This document shows positions 9,114-17,116 of a stretch of DNA of 64,000 nt, in pieces (position 1 is the stretch's first letter; every line of letters begins with the position of its first letter). The notes below the pieces were generated by a model, which was not told the DNA's origin, ran no database searches, and saw only the letters and a program-made list of their open reading frames with translations. A program made the translations under genes and the position numbers. Origin of the DNA: Amycolatopsis endophytica. GTDB taxonomy: Bacteria > Actinomycetota > Actinomycetes > Mycobacteriales > Pseudonocardiaceae. The stretch covers positions 1,178,001 to 1,242,000 of the forward strand of contig NZ_JACCFK010000002.1 in NCBI RefSeq assembly GCF_013410405.1, written 5' to 3'.

Positions 9114-9593
9114 ATGGACCTTGCCGCGATCGAGGAGATCCGCCGGACCAAGCACGCCTACCTGCGCTGCGTCGACCTCAAACGGTGGGACGAGATCGGC
9201 GCGCTCTTCACCTCCGACGCCACCGCCGACTACGGAACCCCCACCTACGGCGATCCGATCCGCCTCGACGGCCGCGCCGCGATCGTGGACTTCCTGCGGA
9301 AACGGCTGGGCCCGGAGATCATCACCGTGCACCTGGCCACCCAGCCGGAAATCGACGTCGACGGCGACACCGCGACCGGGACGTGGGCGTTCCAGGACCA
9401 GGTGATCGCCACCGAGCACCAGGTCGCGATCATCGGCGCCGCCTTCTACGAGGACCGCTACCGCCGCGAGGCCGACGGAGTCTGGCGCATCACGCACACC
9501 GGCTACGTCCGCACCTACGAGGCGATGCTCTCGCTGACCGACTTGAAGAGCTTCCAGCTCACCGCGAACCGGTGGGCCGTTCCGTCCGCTTAG
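9114..9593 (+). CDS. SnoaL-like (NTF2-fold) protein
   Basis: 159 residues from ATG 9114. The start MDLAAIEEIRRTKHAYLRCV, the FTSDATADYG segment and YEDRYRREADGVWRITHTGY are typical of the SnoaL_4/NTF2-like family, which includes cyclases, dehydratases, isomerases and hydroxylase partners. Divergent from cysD and flanked on both sides by KstR-type palindromes. It probably starts the transcription unit that continues with the DUF1214-like, SDR and sulfotransferase genes. Confidence 0.85.
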   Translation: MDLAAIEEIRRTKHAYLRCVDLKRWDEIGALFTSDATADYGTPTYGDPIRLDGRAAIVDFLRKRLGPEIITVHLATQPEIDVDGDTATGTWAFQDQVIATEHQVAIIGAAFYEDRYRREADGVWRITHTGYVRTYEAMLSLTDLKSFQLTANRWAVPSA

Positions 9594-9604
9594 AACTCGT
9601 TCTA
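9591..9604. promoter_or_regulatory. KstR-type palindrome TAGAACTCGTTCTA
   Basis: A perfect 14-bp dyad (TAGAAC-TC-GTTCTA) overlaps the SnoaL stop codon and abuts the ribosome site AGGAG of the gene starting at 9615. It shares 12 of 14 bases with the site in the cysD promoter and fits the published TNNAACNNGTTNNA pattern for KstR. Confidence 0.65.
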
Positions 9605-9614
9605 GGAGTCGCCG

Positions 9615-10781
9615 GTGCTCACGCAACCGTTCGCCGAAGCCCTCGCGGAGGCGGAGAAGATCATCACCGAGGCGCCGCACGTCGCCTGTGAGCAGGACCT
9701 CGTGGAGGGCCTGGACTACCTCGCGGGCACCATCCGCGCCTCGATGCAGATGGCCTGGGCCTACGAACGGGACTTCCCGTTCTTCGTCCGCTCCACCGGC
9801 CCGTTCACGAAGATGGGCCTGGACAACCCGGACACGCTCTACTTCCACACGTTTCTGCGTGACGACGCCGAGTACGTCGTCACCGGTGAGCGTGGCACCA
9901 CCGCCGATCTGAGCTTTCAGGTACTCAACGGCAACTACTCCCCCGTCGAGGTGCCGGACAGCCTCACCGCGTTCGACGACCGCGCCTTCGACATCGACGA
10001 CGACGGCCGGTTCGAGATCCGCTTCGGCCCGGGACCGTCCGGCAGGAACCGCTTTCGGCTCGGGCCCGGCTCGGCGATGCTGATCGTGCGCGAGGTGTTC
10101 AGCGACTGGACGACCGAACGCCCCGGCATGATCCGCATCCGGCGCGCCGGCGCCGAGGGCGGCGCGCCCCCACCGCTGACGCGGGACGTGCTGGCCAAAC
10201 GATACGGCGTGGCGGGCAAGATGCTGCTGTCGCGGCTGAACACCTTCCTCGCCTTCCCGAAGTGGTTCTACCTCGACCTGCCGGTCAACACGATGACCGA
10301 ACCACGCGCCACGCCGGGCGGGCTGAGCACGCAGTTCTCCTCCGTCGGGCACTACGACCTCGACGACGACCAGGCGATGATCGTGACGGTGCCGCGCTGC
10401 GCCGACGCGCCCTACCAGGGCTTCCAGCTGGGCAGCCTGTGGTACGTCTCGCTGGAGTACGCCCACCACCAGACGAGCCTGACCGCCGATCAGGCGCGGA
10501 CCGATCCGGACGGGAAGATGCGGTTCGTCGTCAGCGAGCGCGATCCCGGGGTGGCGAACTGGCTGGAACGCACCGGCCACCGGCGCGGGTACCTGCAGAT
10601 CCGCTGGCAGCGGCTCTCCCGTGACCTCAAGCCGGAGGACGGCCCGGAGGTGGAGATCGTGCCGGTGGGTGAGCTGCCGGAGAAACTGGAGTACTACGAG
10701 CACGCGAAGGTGACCCCCGCGGAGTGGTCCGCCCGGCTCGCGGCCCGGCAGGCCGCCACGGCAGCGAGGATGCTGGCCTGA
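9615..10781 (+). CDS. DUF1214-like protein, unknown function
   Basis: 388 residues, GTG start 9615 with AGGAG at 9604-9608. No membrane segments. A C-terminal region rich in aromatic residues (DAPYQGFQLGSLWYVSLEY, HHQTSLT, RGYLQIRWQR) resembles the DUF1214 family. The gene order DUF1214-like/SDR/sulfotransferase recalls Rv3531c-Rv3530c-Rv3529c in the cholesterol region of Mycobacterium tuberculosis; this is recollection of gene order, not an alignment. Ends with a TGATG overlap into the SDR gene. Confidence 0.7.
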   Translation: MLTQPFAEALAEAEKIITEAPHVACEQDLVEGLDYLAGTIRASMQMAWAYERDFPFFVRSTGPFTKMGLDNPDTLYFHTFLRDDAEYVVTGERGTTADLSFQVLNGNYSPVEVPDSLTAFDDRAFDIDDDGRFEIRFGPGPSGRNRFRLGPGSAMLIVREVFSDWTTERPGMIRIRRAGAEGGAPPPLTRDVLAKRYGVAGKMLLSRLNTFLAFPKWFYLDLPVNTMTEPRATPGGLSTQFSSVGHYDLDDDQAMIVTVPRCADAPYQGFQLGSLWYVSLEYAHHQTSLTADQARTDPDGKMRFVVSERDPGVANWLERTGHRRGYLQIRWQRLSRDLKPEDGPEVEIVPVGELPEKLEYYEHAKVTPAEWSARLAARQAATAARMLA

Positions 10782-11557
10782 TGTTGTTGCGCGACAAGGT
10801 GGTCGTGGTGTCCGGTGTCGGCCCCGGGCTGGGCCGGTCGATCGCGGTGGAGAGCGCGCGGGCGGGCGCGGACGTGGTGCTGGCCGCGCGCACCGAGTCC
10901 CGCCTGGCGGAGGTGGCCAGGGAGATCGACGAGCTGGGCCGCCGGACGATCTCCGTGCCCGCGGACATCACCAGCGAGGCCGGCGCGCAGCGGATCGTCG
11001 AGACCACTGTGGACACCTTCGGCCGGGTGGACGCGCTGGTGCACAACGCGTTCGCGATCCCGCCGATGACCAATCTGGCGAAGGTCGAGCTGGACGGCGT
11101 GCGCGCCGGGTTCGAGGCCAGCTCGATCGCGGCGCTGCGGCTGACCCGGCTGTTCCTGCCCGCGCTGGAGACCGCGGGCGGCAACGTCGTGATGATCAAC
11201 TCGGCGGTGCTGCGACATTCGCGGCAGCCCTACGGCCCGTACAAGATGGCGAAGGCGAGCCTGCTCGCGCTGGCGCAGAGCCTGGCGAGCGAGCTGGGCC
11301 CGCGCGGCATCCGGGTCAACACGGTCGCGCCCGGCTACATCTGGGCCGATTCGCTCAAGTGGTATTTCGGTTACCTCGCCGAGAAACGCGGCATCACCCG
11401 GGACGAGGTCTACGCCGAGACGGCGGCGCCGATCGACCTGCGGCGGCTGCCCGAGCCCGACGAGATCGCCGACGCCGTGATCTTCCTGGCCTCGCCGATG
11501 GCGCGGGCGATCACCGGGCAGTGCCTGGACGTCAACTGCGGCGAGTACCACCACTGA
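10781..11557 (+). CDS. SDR-family oxidoreductase
   Basis: 258 residues from ATG 10781, overlapping the previous stop. The NAD(P) motif is SGVGPGLGRS (11-20), unusual in having GVGPGLG instead of TGxxxGIG. The catalytic set is S141, Y154 and K158 (YKMAK); the NNAG motif appears as HNAF. C-terminal GYIWADSLKWYF and ITGQCLDVNCGEY complete a classical SDR. Likely a hydroxy/keto oxidoreductase acting on a lipid or steroid-like substrate, judged by its neighbours. Confidence 0.88.
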   Translation: MLLRDKVVVVSGVGPGLGRSIAVESARAGADVVLAARTESRLAEVAREIDELGRRTISVPADITSEAGAQRIVETTVDTFGRVDALVHNAFAIPPMTNLAKVELDGVRAGFEASSIAALRLTRLFLPALETAGGNVVMINSAVLRHSRQPYGPYKMAKASLLALAQSLASELGPRGIRVNTVAPGYIWADSLKWYFGYLAEKRGITRDEVYAETAAPIDLRRLPEPDEIADAVIFLASPMARAITGQCLDVNCGEYHH

Positions 11558-11569
11558 GGAGGCTTTTCG

Positions 11570-12706
11570 ATGAGCACCGGGCGCGACAGTGTCGGCACGG
11601 TCGGCGACCTGCACGAATCGGCGACCCGGTTCTGCGGGTTGTCCGACTTCGGCGGCGACGAGTACCGCGAGGGCCTGGCCGTGTTGCTGGAGTCCTACGC
11701 GCGCGACGCCGGTCTGACACCGTTCGGCAACAAGATCAAGCGCGCGTTCCTGCGGCAGGCACTGGTGGCGCGGTTGCTCAGCGAGGCCGCGTGGAAACGC
11801 TTCCCGTCGTACGCGGACGTGCCGATCGAGCGGCCGATCTTCGTCACCGGCCTGCCCCGCACCGGCACCACCGCGCTGCACCGGCTGCTGACCGCGGACC
11901 CGGCGCACCAGGGCCTGGAGGTGTGGCTGACCGAGGTGCCGCAGCCGCGTCCGCCACGGCAGACGTGGGCGGAGGACCCGGTGTTCCAGGGCATTCAGGC
12001 CGGGTACGAGAAGCACCACGTCGAGCATCCGGAGTTCCTCGGGGTGCACCACAGCTCGGCCGAGCAGGTCGAGGAGTGCTGGCAGCTGCTGCGGCAGTCG
12101 GCGAAGTCGGTGTCCTACGAGTGCCTGGCCCACCTGCCGACGTACTCACAGTGGCTGGCGGCGCAGGACTGGACGGACGCCTACGCCCGGCACCGGCGCA
12201 ACCTCCAGCTGATCGGAATGCCGGACGCGGACAAGCGGTGGGTACTCAAGAACCCGTCGCACCTGTTCGCGCTGGACGCGCTGCTGGAGGTCTACCCCGA
12301 CGCGCTGATCATCCAGACGCACCGCGCCCCGGAAACGATCATCGCGTCGGTGTGCAGCCTGAACCAGCAAGCTTCGGCCGGGTGGTCCACGGTCTTCGAG
12401 GGCACGGTGGTCGGCCGCACGCAACTGGAACTGTGGTCCCGCGGGGCGGCGTCGTTCCGCCGGGAACGCGCCAAGCACGACCCGGCACAGTTCTTCGACG
12501 TCGACTACTCCGATTTCGTGGCCGACCCGCTCGGCGTGGTGGCGAAGGTGTACGACCACTTCGGACTGCTCCTTTCCGACGCTGCGCTGGATTCGATGCG
12601 CGCGGTGTACGAGGAAAGCACGAAGGGCGCCGGAAAGCCGAGACACCGCTACACGCTGGAGGAGTTCGGCCTGACGGCCGGACAGGTGCGGGAGCGCTTC
12701 AGCTAG
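11570..12706 (+). CDS. Sulfotransferase family protein
   Basis: 378 residues. The PAPS 5'-phosphosulfate loop is GLPRTGTTAL (94-103) and the 3'-phosphate region includes WVLKNPSHLFALD and IIQTHR. This is the long actinobacterial Sulfotransfer_3-type group with an N-terminal helical extension. Likely transfers sulfate from PAPS to a lipid or other hydroxyl acceptor. Twelve bases after the SDR gene with GAGG ribosome site; same operon. cysD/cysNC, which make PAPS, are 3 kb upstream and share an operator type. Overlaps the convergent XRE gene by 8 bases. Confidence 0.88.
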   Translation: MSTGRDSVGTVGDLHESATRFCGLSDFGGDEYREGLAVLLESYARDAGLTPFGNKIKRAFLRQALVARLLSEAAWKRFPSYADVPIERPIFVTGLPRTGTTALHRLLTADPAHQGLEVWLTEVPQPRPPRQTWAEDPVFQGIQAGYEKHHVEHPEFLGVHHSSAEQVEECWQLLRQSAKSVSYECLAHLPTYSQWLAAQDWTDAYARHRRNLQLIGMPDADKRWVLKNPSHLFALDALLEVYPDALIIQTHRAPETIIASVCSLNQQASAGWSTVFEGTVVGRTQLELWSRGAASFRRERAKHDPAQFFDVDYSDFVADPLGVVAKVYDHFGLLLSDAALDSMRAVYEESTKGAGKPRHRYTLEEFGLTAGQVRERFS

Positions 12707-13550
12707 GTCCCGCCGTGTCGAACCGTTCGCTGCCCACCACGCCGAGCAGTTGCAGCTTCTCCGCCGCCTCCGTGCGCGGCGCGGCCGTGAGCACCAGCAG
12801 CGCCTGCGACTGGTCCTCGGTGAACAGCACCTGGCAGTCCACCTCGATCTCGCCCAGCTGGGGATGCACGAGAACCTTGTGGTCGGCGAAGCGTTTCGCG
12901 ACCTCGTGGCGCTCCCACAGCTCCGCGAACTCGGGACTCACCTTCGTCAGCACGCGCACCAGCTCGCCCGCGCGCGACCGCGGGCCCATCGAGCCGTGCG
13001 CGGCGCGGAGGTTCGCCACGAGCGCGCGGCTCTGGCGGTCGCGGTCGTGCTCGGGGTAGATCAGGCGCTCGGCCGGATCGGTGAACCAGCGGTAGATCTC
13101 GCTGCGCGCCCAGCCGGTCAGGTGCGACCGGTCGCCGTAGAGGGCCTGCGCCATCCCGTTCTGCACGAGCGTTTCGCCGAGGTTCGACAGGATCAGCGCG
13201 GGCGTGTCCGACAGCCGGTCGAGCACGCGCTGCAAGGCGGGCGCCACGTGGGTGGTGGCGACCACGGCGGTGGGGGCGTTGCGGCCGGCGACGCGGAACA
13301 GGTAGTCCCGCTCGTCGCCGGTCAGGCGCAGCGCGCGGGCGAGGGCGGCCAGCATCTGCTCACTCGGCTGCGGGCCGCGCTGCTGCTCGAGGCGGGTGTA
13401 GTAGTCGGCCGACATCGCCGCCAGGGCGGCGACCTCTTCCCGCCGCAGACCGGTCGCGCGGCGGCGCGGCCCGGCGGGCAGGCCGACGTCCTCGGGTCGC
13501 AGCTGCTCCCGGTGGCGGCGCAGGAACGCCGCCAGCTCCACACGGTCCAT
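12699..13550 (-). CDS. XRE regulator with MmyB-like ligand domain
   Basis: 283 residues from ATG 13550. The N-terminal HTH (about 36-75: LRREEVAALAAMSADYYTRL, then a recognition helix region) is joined to an MmyB-like sensor domain of about 170 residues with ILSNLGETLVQNGMAQALYG. This class usually regulates a divergent dehydrogenase gene and itself. The divergent SDR starts 101 bases away. Its promoter has GATACT 6 bases before ATG, indicating leaderless transcription, an arrangement repeated by the paralogue at 58906. Confidence 0.9.
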   Translation of the reverse strand: MDRVELAAFLRRHREQLRPEDVGLPAGPRRRATGLRREEVAALAAMSADYYTRLEQQRGPQPSEQMLAALARALRLTGDERDYLFRVAGRNAPTAVVATTHVAPALQRVLDRLSDTPALILSNLGETLVQNGMAQALYGDRSHLTGWARSEIYRWFTDPAERLIYPEHDRDRQSRALVANLRAAHGSMGPRSRAGELVRVLTKVSPEFAELWERHEVAKRFADHKVLVHPQLGEIEVDCQVLFTEDQSQALLVLTAAPRTEAAEKLQLLGVVGSERFDTAGPS

Positions 13551-13556
13551 GCCTCC

Positions 13557-13644
13557 AGTATCCGCGCCCGCGTCACGCGAACCAGGGATTCCCGATCCCC
13601 CGATGAGTGATCTCTGGTGTGGCCGCCGTCCGGCTACGCAGACT
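13557..13644. promoter_or_regulatory. Back-to-back leaderless promoters for XRE and SDR
   Basis: On the minus strand GATACT (13562-13557) is followed by exactly 6 bases and then the XRE ATG. On the plus strand CAGACT (13639-13644) is followed by 6 bases and then the SDR ATG. The same two boxes and spacings recur at 58913-59000. Between them GGGATtcccgATCCC is a candidate operator. Confidence 0.5.
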
Positions 13645-13650
13645 CGGGGC

Positions 13651-14370
13651 ATGGACATCAGCGGAAACACCATCTTCATCCCCGGAGCCACCAGCGGCAT
13701 CGGCCTCGCGCTCGCGCTTCGGTTGCGGGCCAAGGGCAACACCGTCGTCATCGGTGGCCGCCGCACCGAGCTGCTCGGCTCACTCGCCGCCGAGCACGGG
13801 TTCGACACCGTGCGCATCGACACCGCCGACGCCGAGAGCATCCGCACCGCCTCCGCCGAGGTGATCCGCAGGCACCCGGACCTCAATGTGCTCATCGCGA
13901 TGGCGGGCATCATGCGCGTCGAGGACTGGCACCACCCGGAGGGCTTCCTGGCCTCGGCCGAGGAGATCGTGACCACGAACCTGCTCGGCCCGATCCGGCT
14001 CGTGGCCGCGTTCGTCGAGCATCTGCGCACGCGCCCGGACGCGACGATCGTGACGGTGTCCTCGGGTCTGGCCTTCGCCCCGCTGGCGGCCACCCCGAGC
14101 TACAACGCGAGCAAGGCCGCGATCCACATGCTCAGCGAGTCGCTGCGACTGCAGCTCGCGGACACCTCGGTCAAGGTCGTCGAGCTGGTCCCGCCGTCGG
14201 TGCAGACCGCGCTGCTGCCCGGCCAGGAGGACAGCGACTTCGCCATGCCGCTGGACGATTTCGCCGACGAGGTGATCACGCTCTTCGACACCCAGGCGGA
14301 GGCCAGGGAGATCCAGGTGGAGAACGTGAAGTTCCTCCGCTACGGCGAGGCTCGCGGGGACTACGACTAG
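13651..14370 (+). CDS. SDR-family oxidoreductase (DltE-like)
   Basis: 239 residues from ATG 13651. Cofactor motif PGATSGIG (11-18), NNAG replaced by IAMAGI, S138, Y151 and K155 catalytic residues (SYNASKAA). The short C-terminal domain and VELVPPSVQTALLP fit the DltE/YwfD-like uncharacterised SDRs. The TAG stop after GDYD is followed in the same frame by 14 sense codons and another TAG, and those codons look like the normal family C-terminus, so the protein may be slightly truncated. Probably controlled by the divergent XRE regulator. Confidence 0.9.
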   Translation: MDISGNTIFIPGATSGIGLALALRLRAKGNTVVIGGRRTELLGSLAAEHGFDTVRIDTADAESIRTASAEVIRRHPDLNVLIAMAGIMRVEDWHHPEGFLASAEEIVTTNLLGPIRLVAAFVEHLRTRPDATIVTVSSGLAFAPLAATPSYNASKAAIHMLSESLRLQLADTSVKVVELVPPSVQTALLPGQEDSDFAMPLDDFADEVITLFDTQAEAREIQVENVKFLRYGEARGDYD

Positions 14371-14415
14371 GTCGTGGCCACGCTCAACGCCGCCGACCCG
14401 CACGGCAAGGACTAG
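14371..14415 (+). other. In-frame continuation of the SDR after an amber codon
   Basis: Reading through TAG 14368-14370 gives VVATLNAADPHGKD and then TAG. This matches the tail expected of DltE-type SDRs, which commonly end with a segment like VVATLN..DPH. The stop is therefore probably a recent C-to-T type change (CAG to TAG) rather than the original end. Confidence 0.5.
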
Positions 14416-14502
14416 CCGACCTCTCTCGCCGGTGGTCCCGCGCGGGGAACCCCCGACTTGAGCGAGGGGGCGGTACCGAGGCCGCGGGGGCAGAATGTGG
14501 GC

Positions 14503-14874
14503 ATGAGCACCGAGGTGTCGGGAGCCGACGAGCAGCCGGTCCCGCCCGTCGCGGGCGGCGATCTGCGGCTGGTCGTGTCCGCCGAAGGCAGCGCGGTGAT
14601 CGTCACCGCCACCGGCGAACTCGACGCGGCCACGTCTCCCCGGTTCCGGCAGGTGACCGAGCACGCCCTGGACGCGGAGGCCGCGCCGCTGGTGATCGAC
14701 CTGTCCGGGTTGACGTTCCTCGCCTCGGCCGGCCTGGATGCGCTCGTGTCGCTCGCGAACCGGGACAGACCGTTCCGGCTGGTCGTCGGCCCGTCGATCC
14801 GCCGCCCCCTCGAAATGACCAGGCTCGACCAGCTGCTCGACGTCTACCCCTCCCTCGACGCCGCGCTCGGCTGA
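14503..14874 (+). CDS. STAS-domain anti-sigma factor antagonist
   Basis: 123 residues from ATG 14503. The STAS core is VIVTATGELDAATSPRFR followed by VIDLSGLTFLASAGLDALV; S75 in LASAG aligns with the serine phosphorylated by RsbW-type kinases in SpoIIAA/RsbV proteins. An N-terminal tail of about 18 residues is present. No anti-sigma kinase or sigma gene is adjacent, so its partner is encoded elsewhere. Tail-to-tail with the methyltransferase gene at 14891. Confidence 0.88.
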   Translation: MSTEVSGADEQPVPPVAGGDLRLVVSAEGSAVIVTATGELDAATSPRFRQVTEHALDAEAAPLVIDLSGLTFLASAGLDALVSLANRDRPFRLVVGPSIRRPLEMTRLDQLLDVYPSLDAALG

Positions 14875-14890
14875 TTCCGGCACCAGCCGC

Positions 14891-16663
14891 TCAGGCCGGT
14901 GACCTCTGCTGTCCCAGCAGGGATTCGATCTCGCCGGTGAGGTCGTCGGCGACCACGACCGCGCCGCGCACCAGGTCCCGTGCGCGTTCGAGCAGTTCCG
15001 CGGCGAGCCCGAGCCCCACCTCGGCCTGCTGCTCGCCCGCCGATTCCAGCGCGGACAGCGTCTGCGGCGGGATGGTCACGTCCGGCACCTCGTAGGCGAG
15101 GTACTCTGCCTCCGCGTACCCGCTCAGCGGTGCGATCGCGACGAGCACCGGAACGTCCACGCCGGACAGTTCGGACAGCATCCGGGTCAGGCCGCCCAGT
15201 TCGTAGACGGGGCGGGTGATCAGGAACTGCGCACCGGCGGCGAGTTTCGCGCGGGTCCGGGCCAGTTCGGCGTCGGCGTCCTCGGCGCCGGGGTTGACGC
15301 GGGCACCGATGTGGAAGGACGTGCGGGTGGCCAGCGTCAGCCCGGTGTGGTCGCGGCCGGCGTTGAGTCCGGCGAGCAGCCCGATCAGGCCGGTCGAGTC
15401 GACCTCCCACACCCCGTCCGCGCCGGGGTAGTCGCCCAGCGGCGCCGGGGTCCCGGTCTCGCACACCACGGTCCGCAGGCCGAACGCGTGCGCCCCGAGG
15501 AGGTCGGCCTGCAGCGCCGCGAGGGAGCGGTCCCAGGCGGTGACGGTGGTGATCGTGTCCACGCCCGTCTCGCGCTCCAGGTGCAGGGCGTCGCCGAAGT
15601 GCCCGCGGACCAGCACCAGGTCGGCCCCGGTGGCGCGGATCAGCTCGGCGTCCGCCGGTCCGCCACGGGGCGTGATCTGCGCGGCGAGGACGAACCCGGG
15701 CCGCGCCAGCCGCCGCGCCAGCGGGCTCTGCGGCGGGGCCGGGCGCGGTTTCGGCACGGCCGTGACCGGGCGGGATTGGCGCGGTCGCAGGTCGGCGAGG
15801 CGCGCCACTACCTCGCGGATGTGACCGGGGGTCGTGCCGCAGCAGCCGCCGATCATGGCGGCACCGTGTTCGGCGTAGCGGCGGGCGTAGCGGCCGAAGT
15901 GCGACCGGGCGACGGGGTAGGTGAACCGGCGGCCGGTGCGGCGCGGCATGCCCGCGTTGGGGTGCACCCCGACGGGCAGGTCGACGGCGTCCTTGAGTTC
16001 GTCGAGCACGGTGAGCATGTGCTGGGGCCCGAGGGTGCAGTTGGCGCCGACCGCGGTGACCGGCAGGGCCGACACCGCCTTCGCGACCTCGCGCGGGGTC
16101 TCGCCGCCCGGTGTCAGGCAGTCGGCGGTGAAACTCGCCTGGGCGACGATCGGGAGGTCGGTGAGCTCCGCGGCCACCTCGACGGCCTCGACCAGCTCGT
16201 CGAGGAAGCCGAAGGTTTCCAGCACGAGCAGGTCCACACCGCCGTCGACGAGGGCCGTGACCTGCTCACGCACCACGTCGAGCCGCTCGTCCACCCGGAC
16301 CGCGGCCCGCTGGCCGGGGCTGACCGCGGGCGAAACCGCCCCGGCGACGAAGATCGTCCGGTGCGTCCCGCGACGGGCCTGACGCGCCAGCCGCACGGCC
16401 GCGAGATTGATGTCCCGGACGCTCACGGAGCACCCGTGTTCCGCCAGCCGCAACCGGTTCGCGCCGAAGGTGTTCGTGAGCAGCACGTCCGCGCCGGCGG
16501 CCACGTAGCTTTCGTGGATCGTGCTGACCAGCTCGGGGTTGGAGAGGTTGAGCTCCGGCAGGGCCCGGTCCAGCGAGTTGCCCGCGGCGTGCAGCACCGT
16601 GCCCATCGCCCCGTCGAACACCAGAACCCGCTCGGACAACTGCTCAGCGAACCGACCTCGCAC
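14891..16663 (-). CDS. Fused homocysteine S-methyltransferase / methylenetetrahydrofolate reductase
   Basis: 590 residues from GTG 16663, preceded by GGGAGGG. Residues 1-295 form a homocysteine S-methyltransferase domain with zinc ligands C209 (GANCT) and C274/C275 (IGGCCGTTPGHI). After a proline-rich linker (300-318) residues 320-590 resemble the TIM-barrel of MetF (LAAQITPRGG, FLITRPVYEL). The Bacillus YitJ-type fusion has the same order. It could reduce methylene-THF and methylate homocysteine, or recycle S-methylmethionine or SAM. No cobalamin domain is present. Confidence 0.88.
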   Translation of the reverse strand: MRGRFAEQLSERVLVFDGAMGTVLHAAGNSLDRALPELNLSNPELVSTIHESYVAAGADVLLTNTFGANRLRLAEHGCSVSVRDINLAAVRLARQARRGTHRTIFVAGAVSPAVSPGQRAAVRVDERLDVVREQVTALVDGGVDLLVLETFGFLDELVEAVEVAAELTDLPIVAQASFTADCLTPGGETPREVAKAVSALPVTAVGANCTLGPQHMLTVLDELKDAVDLPVGVHPNAGMPRRTGRRFTYPVARSHFGRYARRYAEHGAAMIGGCCGTTPGHIREVVARLADLRPRQSRPVTAVPKPRPAPPQSPLARRLARPGFVLAAQITPRGGPADAELIRATGADLVLVRGHFGDALHLERETGVDTITTVTAWDRSLAALQADLLGAHAFGLRTVVCETGTPAPLGDYPGADGVWEVDSTGLIGLLAGLNAGRDHTGLTLATRTSFHIGARVNPGAEDADAELARTRAKLAAGAQFLITRPVYELGGLTRMLSELSGVDVPVLVAIAPLSGYAEAEYLAYEVPDVTIPPQTLSALESAGEQQAEVGLGLAAELLERARDLVRGAVVVADDLTGEIESLLGQQRSPA

Positions 16664-16935
16664 AAACCCTCCCGGCGCCGCAGTTCCGGGCGTGCACGTG
16701 CACGAGGACCCGGCCGGCGCCGCACCCCCACCAAAGCACCACGCCGCCCGCCATGCTCCCCATCCTAGGCACGAAAACGCACCTACCGGCCGGTTCGATA
16801 CCGCAGGTGCACCACTGATGCACTACCGCACGGCCGTTCGGGTGAGGCGCCCACCACCCGACCGCCGAAGCTCGTGCGCTATGTTGTCGTTCACCCTCCG
16901 TGGGTGCGGGTGCTGTTCCTTCGCGCGCCCGCCTG

Positions 16936-17009
16936 GGGCCGGTAGCTCAGCTGGTTAGAGCAGGGGACTCATAATCCCTTGGCCGCGGGTTCGAGCCCCG
17001 CCCGGCCCA
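16936..17009 (+). tRNA. tRNA with CAU anticodon, probably tRNA-Ile2
   Basis: A complete cloverleaf: acceptor GGGCCGG pairs with CCGGCCC (17002-17008), D-arm GCTCAGCTGGTTAGAGC, anticodon arm GGGGA-CTCATAA-TCCCT, T-arm GCGGG-TTCGAGC-CCCGC, discriminator A at 17009; CCA is not fully encoded. The anticodon arm and the following CTTGGCCG resemble E. coli ileX (lysidine-modified CAU reading AUA) more than elongator tRNA-Met. Ile2 versus Met cannot be proven here. The decayed integrase starts 108 bases downstream, so its 3' end is a likely attachment site. Confidence 0.9.
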
Positions 17010-17116
17010 CCGGTTCTGACCAGGCGTTATGGCTTGATGCTCGATCATTTTGTCGCGGCTTGTCCATGACTCTGTCCATTGACACGTTCCGCGGGCCCCG
17101 ACCCACGCTTGCGTTC

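Noticed and set aside
16664..16935. Riboswitch upstream of the methyltransferase/MTHFR gene
   Set aside because: I could not find a SAM or cobalamin riboswitch core; the leader shows only a ribosome site.
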